Shown: in pieces, positions 48,174 to 58,029 of the stretch
Numbering within the stretch: position 1 is the stretch's first letter
How the letters are laid out: the number at the start of each line of letters is the position of its first letter
Assembly (NCBI GenBank): GCA_026874595.1
Contig: CM049316.1
Location: 15,691,839-15,755,838, forward strand
DNA from: Sipunculus nudus
Taxonomy: Eukaryota > Annelida > Sipuncula > Golfingiida > Sipunculidae
Length of the DNA stretch: 64,000 nt
Direction of reading: 5' to 3'
Notes under the pieces: generated by a model
Database searches by the model: none
What the model was told of the DNA's origin: nothing
What the model saw: the letters and a program-made list of their open reading frames with translations, nothing else
Translations under genes and position numbers: made by a program

Positions 48174-49620
48174 CAGGTCTGTTTGCTACCGCGCACATTG
48201 CGCATTGCCAGCTGAATATGACCCATGGCATTTGCTACCGCGCAGATCTGTTTGCTACTTTGCGACAGTTAATTGCTACCGCGCATATTGCTTTGAGTGG
48301 TCGTGTCCGAGCGACCTCTGACAGTAAAGACTTGCACTACGTTAACAGTAGCAGACTTTGCGATTGCAAAGACATAGTCCCCCTGCATAGGAGCTGACCG
48401 CAACTTGCTACCGCGCAATTCTGTTTGCTACCGCGCACATTGCGCATTGACAGCTGAATATGACCCATGGCATTTGCTACCGTGCAGATCTGTTTGCTTT
48501 TTTGCGATAGTTAACTGCTACCGCGCATTTTGCTTTGAGTGGTCGTGTCCGAGCGACCTCTGACAGTAAAGACTTGCACCACGTTAACAGTAGCAGATTT
48601 TGCGATCGCAAAGAAATAGTCCCCATGCATAGGAGCTGACAGCAACTTGCTACCGCGCAGGTCTGTTTGCTACCGCGCACATTGCGCTTGCCAGCTGAAT
48701 ATGACCATGGCATTTGCTACCGCGCAGATCTGTTTGCTACTTTGCGACAGCTAATTGCTACCGCGCATATTGCTTTGAGTGGTCGTGTCCGAGCGACCTC
48801 TGACAGTAAAGACTTGCACTACGTTAACAGTAGCAGATTTTGCGATCGCAAAGCCATAGTCCCCATGCAAAGGAGCTGACAGCAACTTGCTACCGCGCAG
48901 GTCTGTATGCTTCCGCGCACATTGCGCATTGCGATCGCAGCTTAATATGAACCATGGCCTTTGCTATGCGCAGATCTGTTTGCTACTTTGTGACAATTAA
49001 TTGCTAACGCGCATAACGTTTTGAGTGGTCCTGTCCAAATTGACAGCAACTTGCTACCTCGCAGGTCTGTTTGCTACCGCGCACATTGCGCATTGCGATC
49101 GCAGCTTAATATGACCAATGGCATTTGCTACTGCGCAGATCTGTTTGCTACTTTGCGACAATTAATTGCTACCGCGCATATTGCTTTGAGTGGTCCTGTC
49201 CGAGCGACCTCTGGCAGCAAAGACTTGCACTACGTCAAAAGAAGCTGCCATGATAGCAATGACAGCCACTTGCTAGCGCGCAGGTCTGACTTGCTACCGC
49301 GCACTTTGCACATATGAGGCGGTCTGTGCATAGGCCACATTGGTAGCAATGACAGCCATTTGCTACCGCGTCTAATTTGCTACCGCGCAGTTTGCGCGTA
49401 CGAGCGGGTCTGTGTTTGATGGTAACAAGTCCAGTGGCAGCTCATTGCGCGATGTGGCAAGCAATGCGCAAGGGTAGCAAAATGCTACTGTGCGACTGCT
49501 ATTTGCTACCGCGCACTTTGCGCTCAATAGCTTTTGAGCGCATAATAGTAGCAAGATGAGTGGATGCTGAGTGTGCGTTGTACCGATCTATGCGCAATGG
49601 TAGCAAAGAATCCAATAGAT
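48174..49620. repeat. Satellite 3: ~240-bp tandem array, right part
   Basis: About five clear units. The word 'gagctgacagcaacttgc' recurs at 240-bp spacing (e.g. near 48392, 48631, 48871). Beyond 49230 the units are shortened and diverged, keeping mainly 'ttgctaccgcgca' and 'gtagcaa' words to about 49620. Frames such as 48083-48397 run in the repeat period and are not genes. Confidence 0.9.
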
Positions 49621-50445
49621 TAGTCTGAAAAACCGACAGTTCCCCGCATGTATGAGTTTAACGAGCTGAGGCAGTTATTCACTGATACAAGGTCCTAAAG
49701 CCAGAAATTTCGCGCATGAATGCAAGGGCATAATTACCCCTTCTACCTCTTTTAAGCAGGGGGGGGGGGGCAATGTAATTAACTTAACCGCCGCTAAGAA
49801 GAGAATGATATTTATATATTAAAAATGAAATACAATTAGAATTAGAATTACACAAATTGGTTTCATTTATGAGTTTACCATATGAAATATATTATATCTA
49901 AACGGGGAAGACTGCATCGTACAGCAAAGATGGAGACTGGCTGCCAGTCAAGCGAGGGAGGCCACCGGGGCCCAGGCTTTACTAAGAGACAATAAGACAA
50001 GGGTCCTTAATGGTCCAGGCCTGTAATAAACGTAAACAGGGAAGAAGTTCAGTGTCAGGAACACTCGAGAACTTGCGTCTGTCAAAAAGAAATAAAAGAG
50101 GGAAAATAACAAATAAAAAAAGTTGAAAAGATGTAGCATCAAGTTGTCACAGACAACTGCTGTCTGCAAGTGTGTTAATATCCAGTGAGAAGGAAGATAC
50201 CAATGTGACTTTAAATTAGCCATACCAGACTATTTCTTCTACGACGATACGTGTTTACTACAAAGGTGAAAAGGGAGAGACAATTCAATGTAATCAACTA
50301 TATTTAAACAGAGACAAATTCTTGAACAAACTTGAACAATTCAGTGTTGAAGAGTTACCCAAAACATTTAATATCATGCTGGGACCTGGACTTCAGATTT
50401 GACTATAATGATAAAGGGGAGGGGGGGGGGGGGGTGTTATTATAT
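49621..50445. other. Unassigned spacer with poly-G tracts
   Basis: Contains G runs at about 49759-49770 and 50418-50434 and no gene. Confidence 0.5.
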
Positions 50446-51261
50446 TGTTACGGAACCTAATAACAAAAGATCACGTAATCGTGACGAACATAAATTTTGT
50501 TACTGAGATAAAAAAATGAGATTCCGCAACACTAGGCAGCATGAAATGTCTAGGAATGAACAAAGTAGTCAATGGGTTTTTTGATTAACAAATAATTATA
50601 ATTTAATCTTAGAACAATTCTTACATTACAATACACTCAATAAAAAAAATTACACAGTATAACAACAATATAAATGTACAGTACCAAAGTGTCCGGATCC
50701 TAGGCTTTGCTTTCTGGACATCACCTGTGTCACAGCTCAACAAGAGTCCTTTAACACAAATATTCCAGATGAACAGTTCATGTAAATCTTCTTACAGAAT
50801 AGTCCGATTTAATTGCAAAAGCAATATGTTTTAATCCAAAAGTGAAGTTCTGGTAATTATCCCAAATGCAAACTGAAGACAATCCGTATAAAATCTGTTA
50901 CAAAGTCCGAAGAATAGCTATAAGTTCTGCAATTATCGGGAAGGTCCCAAAACTGACTAGAGAGTCGCACTCTTCCAATTTTCTCTCAGCTGACTCTGAA
51001 CTATTGCCCCCATTTATGGCTTTTTCCCCTGAAGTCCAGAACTTTCCATTCTAGAACATTCCAAAGAACATAACAATACACGTGCGCCTACAGCGCCTGA
51101 ACAAACCCGAACCATGTAGAACACAAAGAGCGCTGTATCTCCACGTTTCACACTTCAAACGCGAGCCATAGCTCAACCTGCGCGTCTCTCAAAGCAACGA
51201 ACAGGGCTGGCGCCTAACAAGAATCAGAATGCCTGCGCATTATACACAGATACATGTAACA
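50446..51261 (-). mobile_element. Solo-LTR-like repeat, copy 2 (inverted)
   Basis: 816-bp relative of 46436-47138 in opposite orientation. Ends are TGTTACGGAACC at the left and ACATGTAACA at the right. The TATA-like box 'ccataaatg' is on the minus strand near 51012. It is more than 100 bp longer than copy 1 and clearly diverged. Flanks (tatat, atgta) give no convincing target duplication. Confidence 0.5.
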
Positions 51262-51300
51262 ATGTATACGGTGTACGGTGTTATTGTTAATTTAGCCTGA

Positions 51301-51310
51301 TACATTTGTG

Positions 51311-51362
<52 letters not shown>

Positions 51363-51371
51363 AATATATAT
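51301..51371. repeat. (TA)n microsatellite
   Basis: TA run with two short interruptions, abutting the 3' tail of SINE copy 2. Confidence 0.95.
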
Positions 51372-51377
51372 ATAACT

Positions 51378-51606
51378 ATTTATTTTACATGGATTATACA
51401 AATAGTTATTATGACTAATCGAGGCACTCTCATTGGCTCAGGTGGTGGCGTTCGGTAGAATCAAGAGGTGGAGGATACCGGAGAACCCGGTGAAAACGAC
51501 CGGTCTTGGACGGGGAATTACCAACCACTCTCATAGCTATGCCGGGGATCGAACCCGGGTCGCCAGTTTAGAGAGCCGAGCATTTTACCCCTCGACTGTC
51601 CCCGCC

Positions 51607-51607
<1 letters not shown>
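51378..51607 (-). mobile_element. tRNA-derived SINE, copy 2
   Basis: Best-preserved copy of the SINE also at 8651-8877. On the minus strand it reads from a tRNA-like head at 51607: 'acagtcgaggggtaaaatgc' (A-box region), then a B-box at about 51545-51555 (GGGTTCGATCCCCGGC). A SINE body follows with 'gaccggtcttgg', 'ggttctccggtatcctc' and a tail into 'taaaata'. (TA)n tracts flank both ends. It is not a functional tRNA gene, because acceptor-stem pairing and a proper 5' half are missing. Confidence 0.75.

Positions 51608-51608
<1 letters not shown>

Positions 51609-51641
<33 letters not shown>
51609..51641. repeat. (TA)n microsatellite
   Basis: TA run abutting the tRNA-like head of SINE copy 2. 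Confidence 0.95.
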
Positions 51642-51645
<4 letters not shown>

Positions 51646-52680
51646 CAACTTTGATTACTCTCCGAGTCCTCCCCCGACTCTTGATGGTTAATGCATAAAA
51701 TTGCATAAATTCATTGTGTTACGGGGAAGTAGCTTTGTTTTCACCTGTCTAGTATGTAAGCAACGAGGTCTGGCCACATCGTATGAATTAACTGCATATG
51801 TTTAACCAAGAGAACCTACTGGTTTTGTATGCCTGTCAATTACATTGAAAAGAGAAGGAAAATGTAATATTAGGATATTGGGAGCTAAATATTATTATAT
51901 TTGCAGTGTGCCTAGGCTATTCATGAGGGCGTATATCTGAATGACTGTGGCATTGTATGGCGCCCATGTAATGTAAAGGTCTTAAAGCTATCCATGGTTG
52001 TCATCCCAAAGTGTCTCACGTAACAATGCAATTAGTTGATTATATTCAAACACCAGGTATCAGTAATATAAAATGTGAGCCCCTTCTACCAGTTGAGACA
52101 TATCATTTAAATTATACTTTAGTCAGACACTGTGAAACACCACAGGGCATTAAACTTACCTACCTATGTATACCTTTTACACGTATATAACAAAGATCAG
52201 GCAACACCAAATGAGGGAATGGATTATTAAAAAATGATATCTTTATGTGTACCATCATGCTTATATTTAGATAAGTAAAAATCAATGGTCTAAAACTTTT
52301 TTTCACTTGCCTATATATACACAATATAACAAAGAGCCAACCAACCAAGAACACATGAAAACCACACAATCACAATAATAAGTCCTTCGTCCAGATGTAT
52401 GGCTTAGTACCATCCACTGTTTTTTTCCTAGATCACTTTGAACGAAATGAAAACTTTATTTGATCCTCTATTAGTAAATGAGTATCATAAAGGAATGAAA
52501 AAAGGTTGAGACACGACCTTCCATACTGAGCTAAACTGAATCAGCAGTTGTATTTCTGCCGTGACAAGTGAGCAGGTGTGTTTTTTTCATCCCTACTAAC
52601 CCCGCTTTGGCCTTTGGTATGTCTGGCATGCATAGAATTCAAGAGTCCCCTTTTTAAAATTCATATTGACATCACAAGTT
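51642..52680. other. Intergenic, nothing recognised
   Basis: AT-rich; the minus frame at 52160-52369 is hydrophobic but lacks any gene context. Confidence 0.5.
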
Positions 52681-53300
52681 ACCAATACGAAGTCTCAATC
52701 ACTTTTTAAAATCATATTGGTACTAACGAGTGGCCATTGTTGCAGAATCTTACTGGCCGTATTGATTGATATTGGTACTATTGTGGTGGAGTTTCACTAG
52801 CTACAGGCAAACAACATCCGACAGCAAGGATAAACGAACTGTATCTGCCAAATTACCCTTTCTGAGATGCAGAAACTGGCCACCACACAGGATGTGTTAT
52901 TTATCGTTTCCCTCGAATAAACGCCTCTTCTTATTTCTATTGTGTTACTGTTATCCTTACAGATACAGATTTAACAACAATTTAATTCGCATATCAATTA
53001 GCACGTACAATAAAAAATTCGAGCAAACTCTTAATATATTAATTCGTTTTGTTTAAAAATGATAGACATTACATTAGACATAAACATTAAGCGAGGACGC
53101 ATCTTTTATCAATTATTTCAAGGCTGTTCAAGAAGGGTCAACTTGCTGTGGCTGTTTATTTATACAACTCTGCTGACAATCACACAAAGATGGATATGTC
53201 TCCACTGTTTAGGAAGTATGGGCAAAGTAAACTTCCCCAACAAAAAATTGGCACTTCAAAATAAACCTTTGGGGAAGGTGTATATGTAGTAAGGAGAGTA
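52680..53300. repeat. Diverged duplicate block, copy 1
   Basis: Resembles 58030-58510 in the same orientation: 'gccattgt', 'gtggagttt.actagctacaggcaaacaacat', 'tttccctcgaataa.cgcct', 'cattaagcg.ggacgcatc', 'cacacaaagatggatatgtctccactg' and 'tttaggaagtatgg'. Frames across both copies are broken differently, so it looks like an old non-coding or dead interspersed element. Confidence 0.7.
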
Positions 53301-53499
53301 AATAAAGGCCGTTTCTGTGTGTGGGGTGGGGGGTGCTTGCACGCGTGGAAGGTTAATACAAACTTGGTACATTATTAAAATATCAAATTATATACCTTAA
53401 TTATATTGTTTGTGTAGACCATTTCAAATATATTACAAAGACAAGGCTCAGGTATATAATTTTTGATAGTAAAATCGGATCAAGAAATCGAACCAAAGT

Positions 53500-53965
53500 T
53501 TTATTTCTAATTATTATTATATCCCTCGCAACGAAATTGCAGAAGAGTATTTTGTAACGCCTCAGTTCGTGCGTCCGTCCGTCTGTCCGGAATTGGGTTG
53601 TGGACCAATTTTAAGCCAAGCCATTTGACCATACCTCTCATCTTACACATATGGCTGGCCTTTGGACAGATACGGAAACTCTTCTTCTTTGGGGTCACTG
53701 GGTGACGGGTCAAAGCCACGGAACCCACTTCTTGAAAAAGCTTGTGGACCGATTTCAAAGCAAATCGTTTGACCAAAGCCTCTCATCTTTCAAATATGGC
53801 TCACCCACCCACGGTAAAGAACCTTATCGAGTTCGAGTTCATAGGGTCAAAGGGCAAGGTCACAGAGCTGCCCTCCTGATTTTCTCAATGCGTAATACAC
53901 CCAGTATCATTATGCTCCGGCGCGATGGGATGCTCCGCTTTGGGGTGCTTTTGTTAAATATCCAA
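53500..53965. repeat. Interspersed repeat with (GTCC)n-like motif
   Basis: Begins 'atccctcgcaacgaaattgc' and 'gtgcgtccgtccgtctgtcc'. It then carries two copies of 'tggacc.attt.aa.c.aa.c.tttgacca...cctctcat', about 150 bp apart (53600 and 53750), and ends near 'ctccggcgcgatgggatgctcc'. Such 'gtccgtccgtc' elements are common in mollusc genomes. The 111-codon frame at 53651-53986 is incidental. Confidence 0.55.
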
Positions 53966-54004
53966 TATATTAATCGTATTCTCTAAATATCATTGTGCTG
54001 ATTA

Positions 54005-54480
54005 TATTGACCATCCACATGGCTAAAAGTGTTTGGGTGTTTGGTGTTGGGGGTGGGGGGGTGGGGGGACTATGCACCCCATATTCCGCTTGTATCGATG
54101 ATCCTCTGCCGTTAGAATACGTTCGATTAGAATTATAAATTTAATGTCGAATCGCGAACCGATTAGTATTTGGTGATGAATTCAAGTCAGCAATTTTGTT
54201 TTGTGTTTTTGGCTCATTCTGTTTACATATAAATGATACGCATCTGTAATTTCTTTTACTATGGAATTATCTACAAACTGTTGAAAATAGCAAATATTGG
54301 GTAGTGGATACATAACGTTAGATGGTTGGTTTATTATGCGCTGTTGTTAATATGTCACTTTGTAAATACAAGATCCTTTTTTCATTGGATTATTTTGACT
54401 GCTCCCCTACAAGTTGTAAACAGGGGAATATAAACAAAACGAACAGCTTGTGTGCGATGGGTTCGGCGTTTTTGGCTTAT
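54005..54480. repeat. Diverged duplicate block, related to 56030-56400 and 58520-58620
   Basis: 54010-54370 resembles 56030-56400: a G-rich start, 'gtatcgatgat', 'gccgttagaatacgtt', 'gtttacatataaatgatacgcatct', 'tgctgttgttaatatgtcact'. The end (54385-54470: 'gattattttgactgctcccc', 'caagttgtaaacagg') resembles 58538-58620. The pieces therefore belong to one longer ancestral unit. Confidence 0.65.
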
Positions 54481-54549
54481 TTTTATTAAAGGTTCAAGAG
54501 ATTATCTTCAATCTTTAAACGTCAGATATTGAAATACACCTCTTAAATG

Positions 54550-55045
54550 AAATTAAGAATCTTTTTAATACACACCTGTCGGAACTCCAATATGGCCGCC
54601 CCAGCCCAATCGCTAATTTTCTTTTGCGTCAGATATCGCAACAACATAATGCTTCAGTGTTCCAAATTCACAGAGATGATTGGTTTACATGAGGGTCCCA
54701 GGCCTGTTGAATTACAGAGCTGTCGGAATTCCAATATTGCCGCTAAAGGCCTATCGGTCATTTACTTTAGCGCACGATGTCTCATCAACAGCATGCTTGA
54801 TTTTCTAAAATTCACTGATATGATTGGTACCTATAGGGGCTCCAGACTTATCAAATTACAGATTTTCGGAATTCCAATTTGGCCGCCACAGCACAATCAA
54901 TGATATTATTTTGCGCACATTATCGCAACAACATGCTTGATCTTTCTCAATTCACTGGGATGATTGGTACATATGAGAGTTCAATCGTTAAATTACACAC
55001 CCGCTGAAAAACCAATATTGCGACCAGACCACAATAGGAGATTTT
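54550..55045. repeat. ~145-bp tandem repeat, about 3.5 units
   Basis: Units start near 54577, 54721, 54866 and 55004 with 'tgtcggaattccaatatggccgcc', followed by 'tttgcgc..atatcgcaacaacatgctt' and 'aattcac.gagatgattggta'. Periods are 144, 145 and 138 bp. The units are diverged but clearly in register. Confidence 0.85.
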
Positions 55046-55429
55046 TTAATGCAGACATATCTTCTTTAATATGATTTGAACCAGTAGCATTTTTTCCCTA
55101 GTAAATATTGATAAAAACCTGTTCATGTCGTCATAATTGAAACTATAAACTAGACATTTACCCATATGTAAACTAGCCCACCACTACCGGATATGCGGGC
55201 CCCTCTAAGGACCATTGTCCGACCAAATCTAGTTTTTTTTTAATAATTGGTTTTATCTACTCCAGTCGTTTTTAATGCCTTGTGTGACCGTTCAAGCATC
55301 AGCCAGTTAGCCCCCCCCCCTTTAAATTTTTGTAAGAAGCTTGAGTCCGCCCTCAGCTGGTTGTGACATAGATAGATAATGATTATTGCAGACTCGCGGT
55401 CCATATACATGCTTGTAAGAGTCAATGTA

Positions 55430-56030
55430 CACATAATATGCATACACAAAAACATACATAAAAATATAGATACACACACAAATATATTTTCACACATATA
55501 CATGCATTTACATACACACATACCTACATGCACATACATATATATACATACATACACATACAAGTGCTTAAACATACAATATATATACACATTATACACG
55601 CAGGCATATATACATAAATATACAAATGTGTACACATACATATAAAAAAATATATATACAAGGACTGAAGCGCGACAAAGGATATCTTGTGCATTGCATA
55701 GACTAAACTAATAAGCTGACCTCTGACTTGCACCAGATGACCCGCTGACTTTGACGTGACGTAAATATATAAAATAAATGGATTTATCTTGCCAAAACAT
55801 ACAGGTTTATAAGGCAAACATTCTCAAATATACTATCTCAGTACTTTACAATGATCTGTATAATTATTGTATAATAACAACACCTGTTATACCTACTGGC
55901 TTACTTGTATAAAAACATACATACATATATACACATATACACAATATACCTACATATATATATATACATTCACACATACATACATATAAATACGTGCAAA
56001 CATACACATTCACTTATAACCTACACATAC
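55430..56030. repeat. Imperfect (CATA)n/(ACAT)n low-complexity tracts
   Basis: 55435-55660 and 55912-56030 consist of irregular 'acatacata'/'cacacata' words. Overlapping frames on both strands here (YIYVC-type peptides) are meaningless. A poly-G tract follows at 56069-56080. Confidence 0.85.
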
Positions 56031-56995
56031 ACTCATGGCTAACAGTGTTTGTGGGTGTGTGTGTGTGGGGGGGGGGGGGGTCTATATACCTCCTATTACG
56101 CCTGTATCGATGATTATGTGCCGTTAGAATATGTTTTGTTAGAATCTTAAATTTATTGTCGAATCACCAATGAGTGTTTGGTAATTAATTCAATTCAGCA
56201 ATTTTTCTTGTGTTTCTGGCTCAGTCTGTTTACATATAAATGATACGCATCTCTGACGTCTTTCACTGGATTTGTTTATTTACAAACTGTTAGGAAACAC
56301 AGCAAATGTTGACTAGCGGGCACATTATGGTGGTTGGTTACATATGTGCTGTTGTTGATATGTCACTAGTTGCAAAACACCCTTTGTAAAACACCCGAAT
56401 TGCTCTCTTTTGAATCGTGTCATTTTTAGATTTTGAAGTTTGGAAGATGTGAAAAGTAGTCCCGTTCGTCTCTCGATCCCTACCCGAGGAAGTTTACTTT
56501 GAATGGTAAAAACCTCTCGCGGTCGGGTGGCATCTTGTCATGTCGGCATGTCAATTATTACATGTTAACCATATTAATCAGATATGCACCAAAGAGATAT
56601 CTCTCGAAAAATATACCGATTGGTCGCTCCGAAGAATCTCCTTTTGTCCATAGTTTACACGTCAGATTGTTCTAGAGAAAACCGTGGCCATTAAAGTTGC
56701 AAGCTGTATTTTATTTTTAAAGTTTATTGCCACTGTGAATTATAATACAGAAATTGTTTAAACCTGTCATCCTAGCCTTGAATGGTCTTCACTTACCATA
56801 CCCTGTAGGGTTTGATATACGGTGTATTGCATACTTTAAGAGTTCACCTCCTCAGATTGTTATTATTCCACTATGGGAACGGTAATTTAACAAATAAATG
56901 TTTATATTATATATACTATAACATTATATTTTGCAACCAAAAAAATTACTGATAAACTATCATTGTAGAGATAAATCGACCACAAAAGAGCATAA
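56030..56995. repeat. Diverged duplicate block, copy 2
   Basis: 56030-56400 matches 54010-54370. 56560-56880 matches 58730-59240 ('caccaaagagatatctc', 'aaatataccgat.ggtcgc', 'aatacagaaattgttt', 'gattgttattattccactatgggaacg'). Together with 52680-53300 and 58030-59270 this gives two to three copies of a ~1.5-2 kb unit. Confidence 0.65.
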
Positions 56996-57022
56996 TGTTG
57001 TACAAAATAACAGGGCTCTCAC

Positions 57023-57173
57023 TTTGCGAGCGTGACCTCCTTTCCGTTTTCATCACGACATATTGCTGGATCATACACCGATACTTGGTTTTCCGCGATG
57101 AAGAAGCGGTCAACAACTGTCTCATTATCCGTCAGGCCATTGGCATACATGGCAGCGTAGGCTTGATTTATTT
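57023..57173 (-). CDS. Candidate exon, possibly DUF4440/SnoaL-like (NTF2 fold)
   Basis: Minus strand, framed by a good acceptor (TGTTATTTCTAG|AA) and donor (CTCGCAAA|GTGAGAG), open throughout. It encodes INQAYAAMYANGLTDNETVV then DRFFIAENQVSVYDPAICRD and ENGKEVTLA. The start pattern 'in.aYaamYa.g' with an acidic 'D.....ff.e' segment recalls DUF4440-type NTF2-fold proteins, and the entry phase (two leading bases) is the same as in the exons at 4871 and 23215. The splice sites make it the best-supported internal exon outside the sulfotransferase; the family call is weak. Neighbouring exons were not identified. Confidence 0.45.
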
Positions 57174-57322
57174 CTAGAAATAACAATTGATATGATTTTT
57201 TTGTCGTGAACGGGATGAGCTTGGTTAACTTCTCTGTTGAAACATGGAGGATAAATAAAATTGATATCAATTTAACATTTTTATTATTTTTATATACACA
57301 GCAGTAATGTGACTATAAGCTT

Positions 57323-57912
57323 AGGTGAGAGGGGACATCCCTGTCGTACTCCTCTCCTTAATTAAAAAAATGCATTGGACCATCCTTTTTTGAACACGCA
57401 AGATGTACCGTTATTGTACCCAATCAAAAAAACAATTCCTCATGACTGTCAGAGAGTGAAAAGCTTTTAGTGCTTGTTGATTATATGAAACTTCGAAATA
57501 GTCAAAGGCCTTTTCAAAGTCAACCATTAGCATATGATGTATATTGGACCGTGTTCTTGTAAATGGCTGGAGACTAAATACTCAATTAATATTTTCACCT
57601 ATGTATCTGTCAGGGATAATCCCAGTCTGATCAATATGAATAATATAAGGAAGTACTTTTTTATCCTTATAGCTAATGTTTTAGTTAACAGTTTGTAATC
57701 AAAATTTTAAAGAGAAATCGGTCTCCAATATTTTAAGTTAATCATTTTCCTTGTCTTTCGTAGGAATCAGGGGAAAATACCCTGACGTTGTGTGAATCAA
57801 GGCATCCTATATTATAGGCTTCATTATATGTTTCAATTAAATACTTTTTTAATATAGTTCCAGAGGGTGACATAAAATTCCATGGAAGTCCGTCCGCACC
57901 TGATGGTTTGTT
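57323..57912 (-). pseudogene. Degraded L1/Tx1-type LINE reverse transcriptase fragment
   Basis: On the minus strand, broken frames spell successive non-LTR reverse transcriptase landmarks: SGADGLPWNFM (57880-57905), LIPTKDKEN with KYWRPISL (about 57725-57780), DYKLLTKTLAIRIKKY, the D-Q-T-G and R-Y-I-G-E-N-type segments split over two frames, FEKAFD (about 57500-57515) and RQGCPLSP (57323-57346). This order is that of the L1/Tx1 superfamily. Several stops and frameshifts and missing ends show it is dead and truncated at both sides. Confidence 0.85.
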
Positions 57913-58029
57913 GCCTTGACGTGTCCAGACAACAATCTACACATTTTTCCAATTCTGACGGATAAAGTATTTTACTTGAATCATACAGTTTCTGGTAGAA
58001 GTCTATTTGTGCTTCTTATTCGCTTTAAA

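Noticed and set aside
44000-49600. Frames of 60-147 codons such as 44264-44707 and 48083-48397
   Set aside because: They recur at the 240-bp satellite period and show no domain.
51530-51607. A genuine tRNA gene on the minus strand
   Set aside because: The B-box is good, but the acceptor stem and anticodon arm do not form. A related sequence with the same extended body occurs at 8651-8877, so it is a SINE head.
53651-53986. 111-codon frame suggestive of a small protein
   Set aside because: It spans two internal copies of a non-coding interspersed repeat with (GTCC)n-type sequence and shows no domain.
55240-55817. Tyr/Cys/Val-rich 88-133 codon frames on both strands
   Set aside because: Low-complexity (CATA)n DNA read in several frames.
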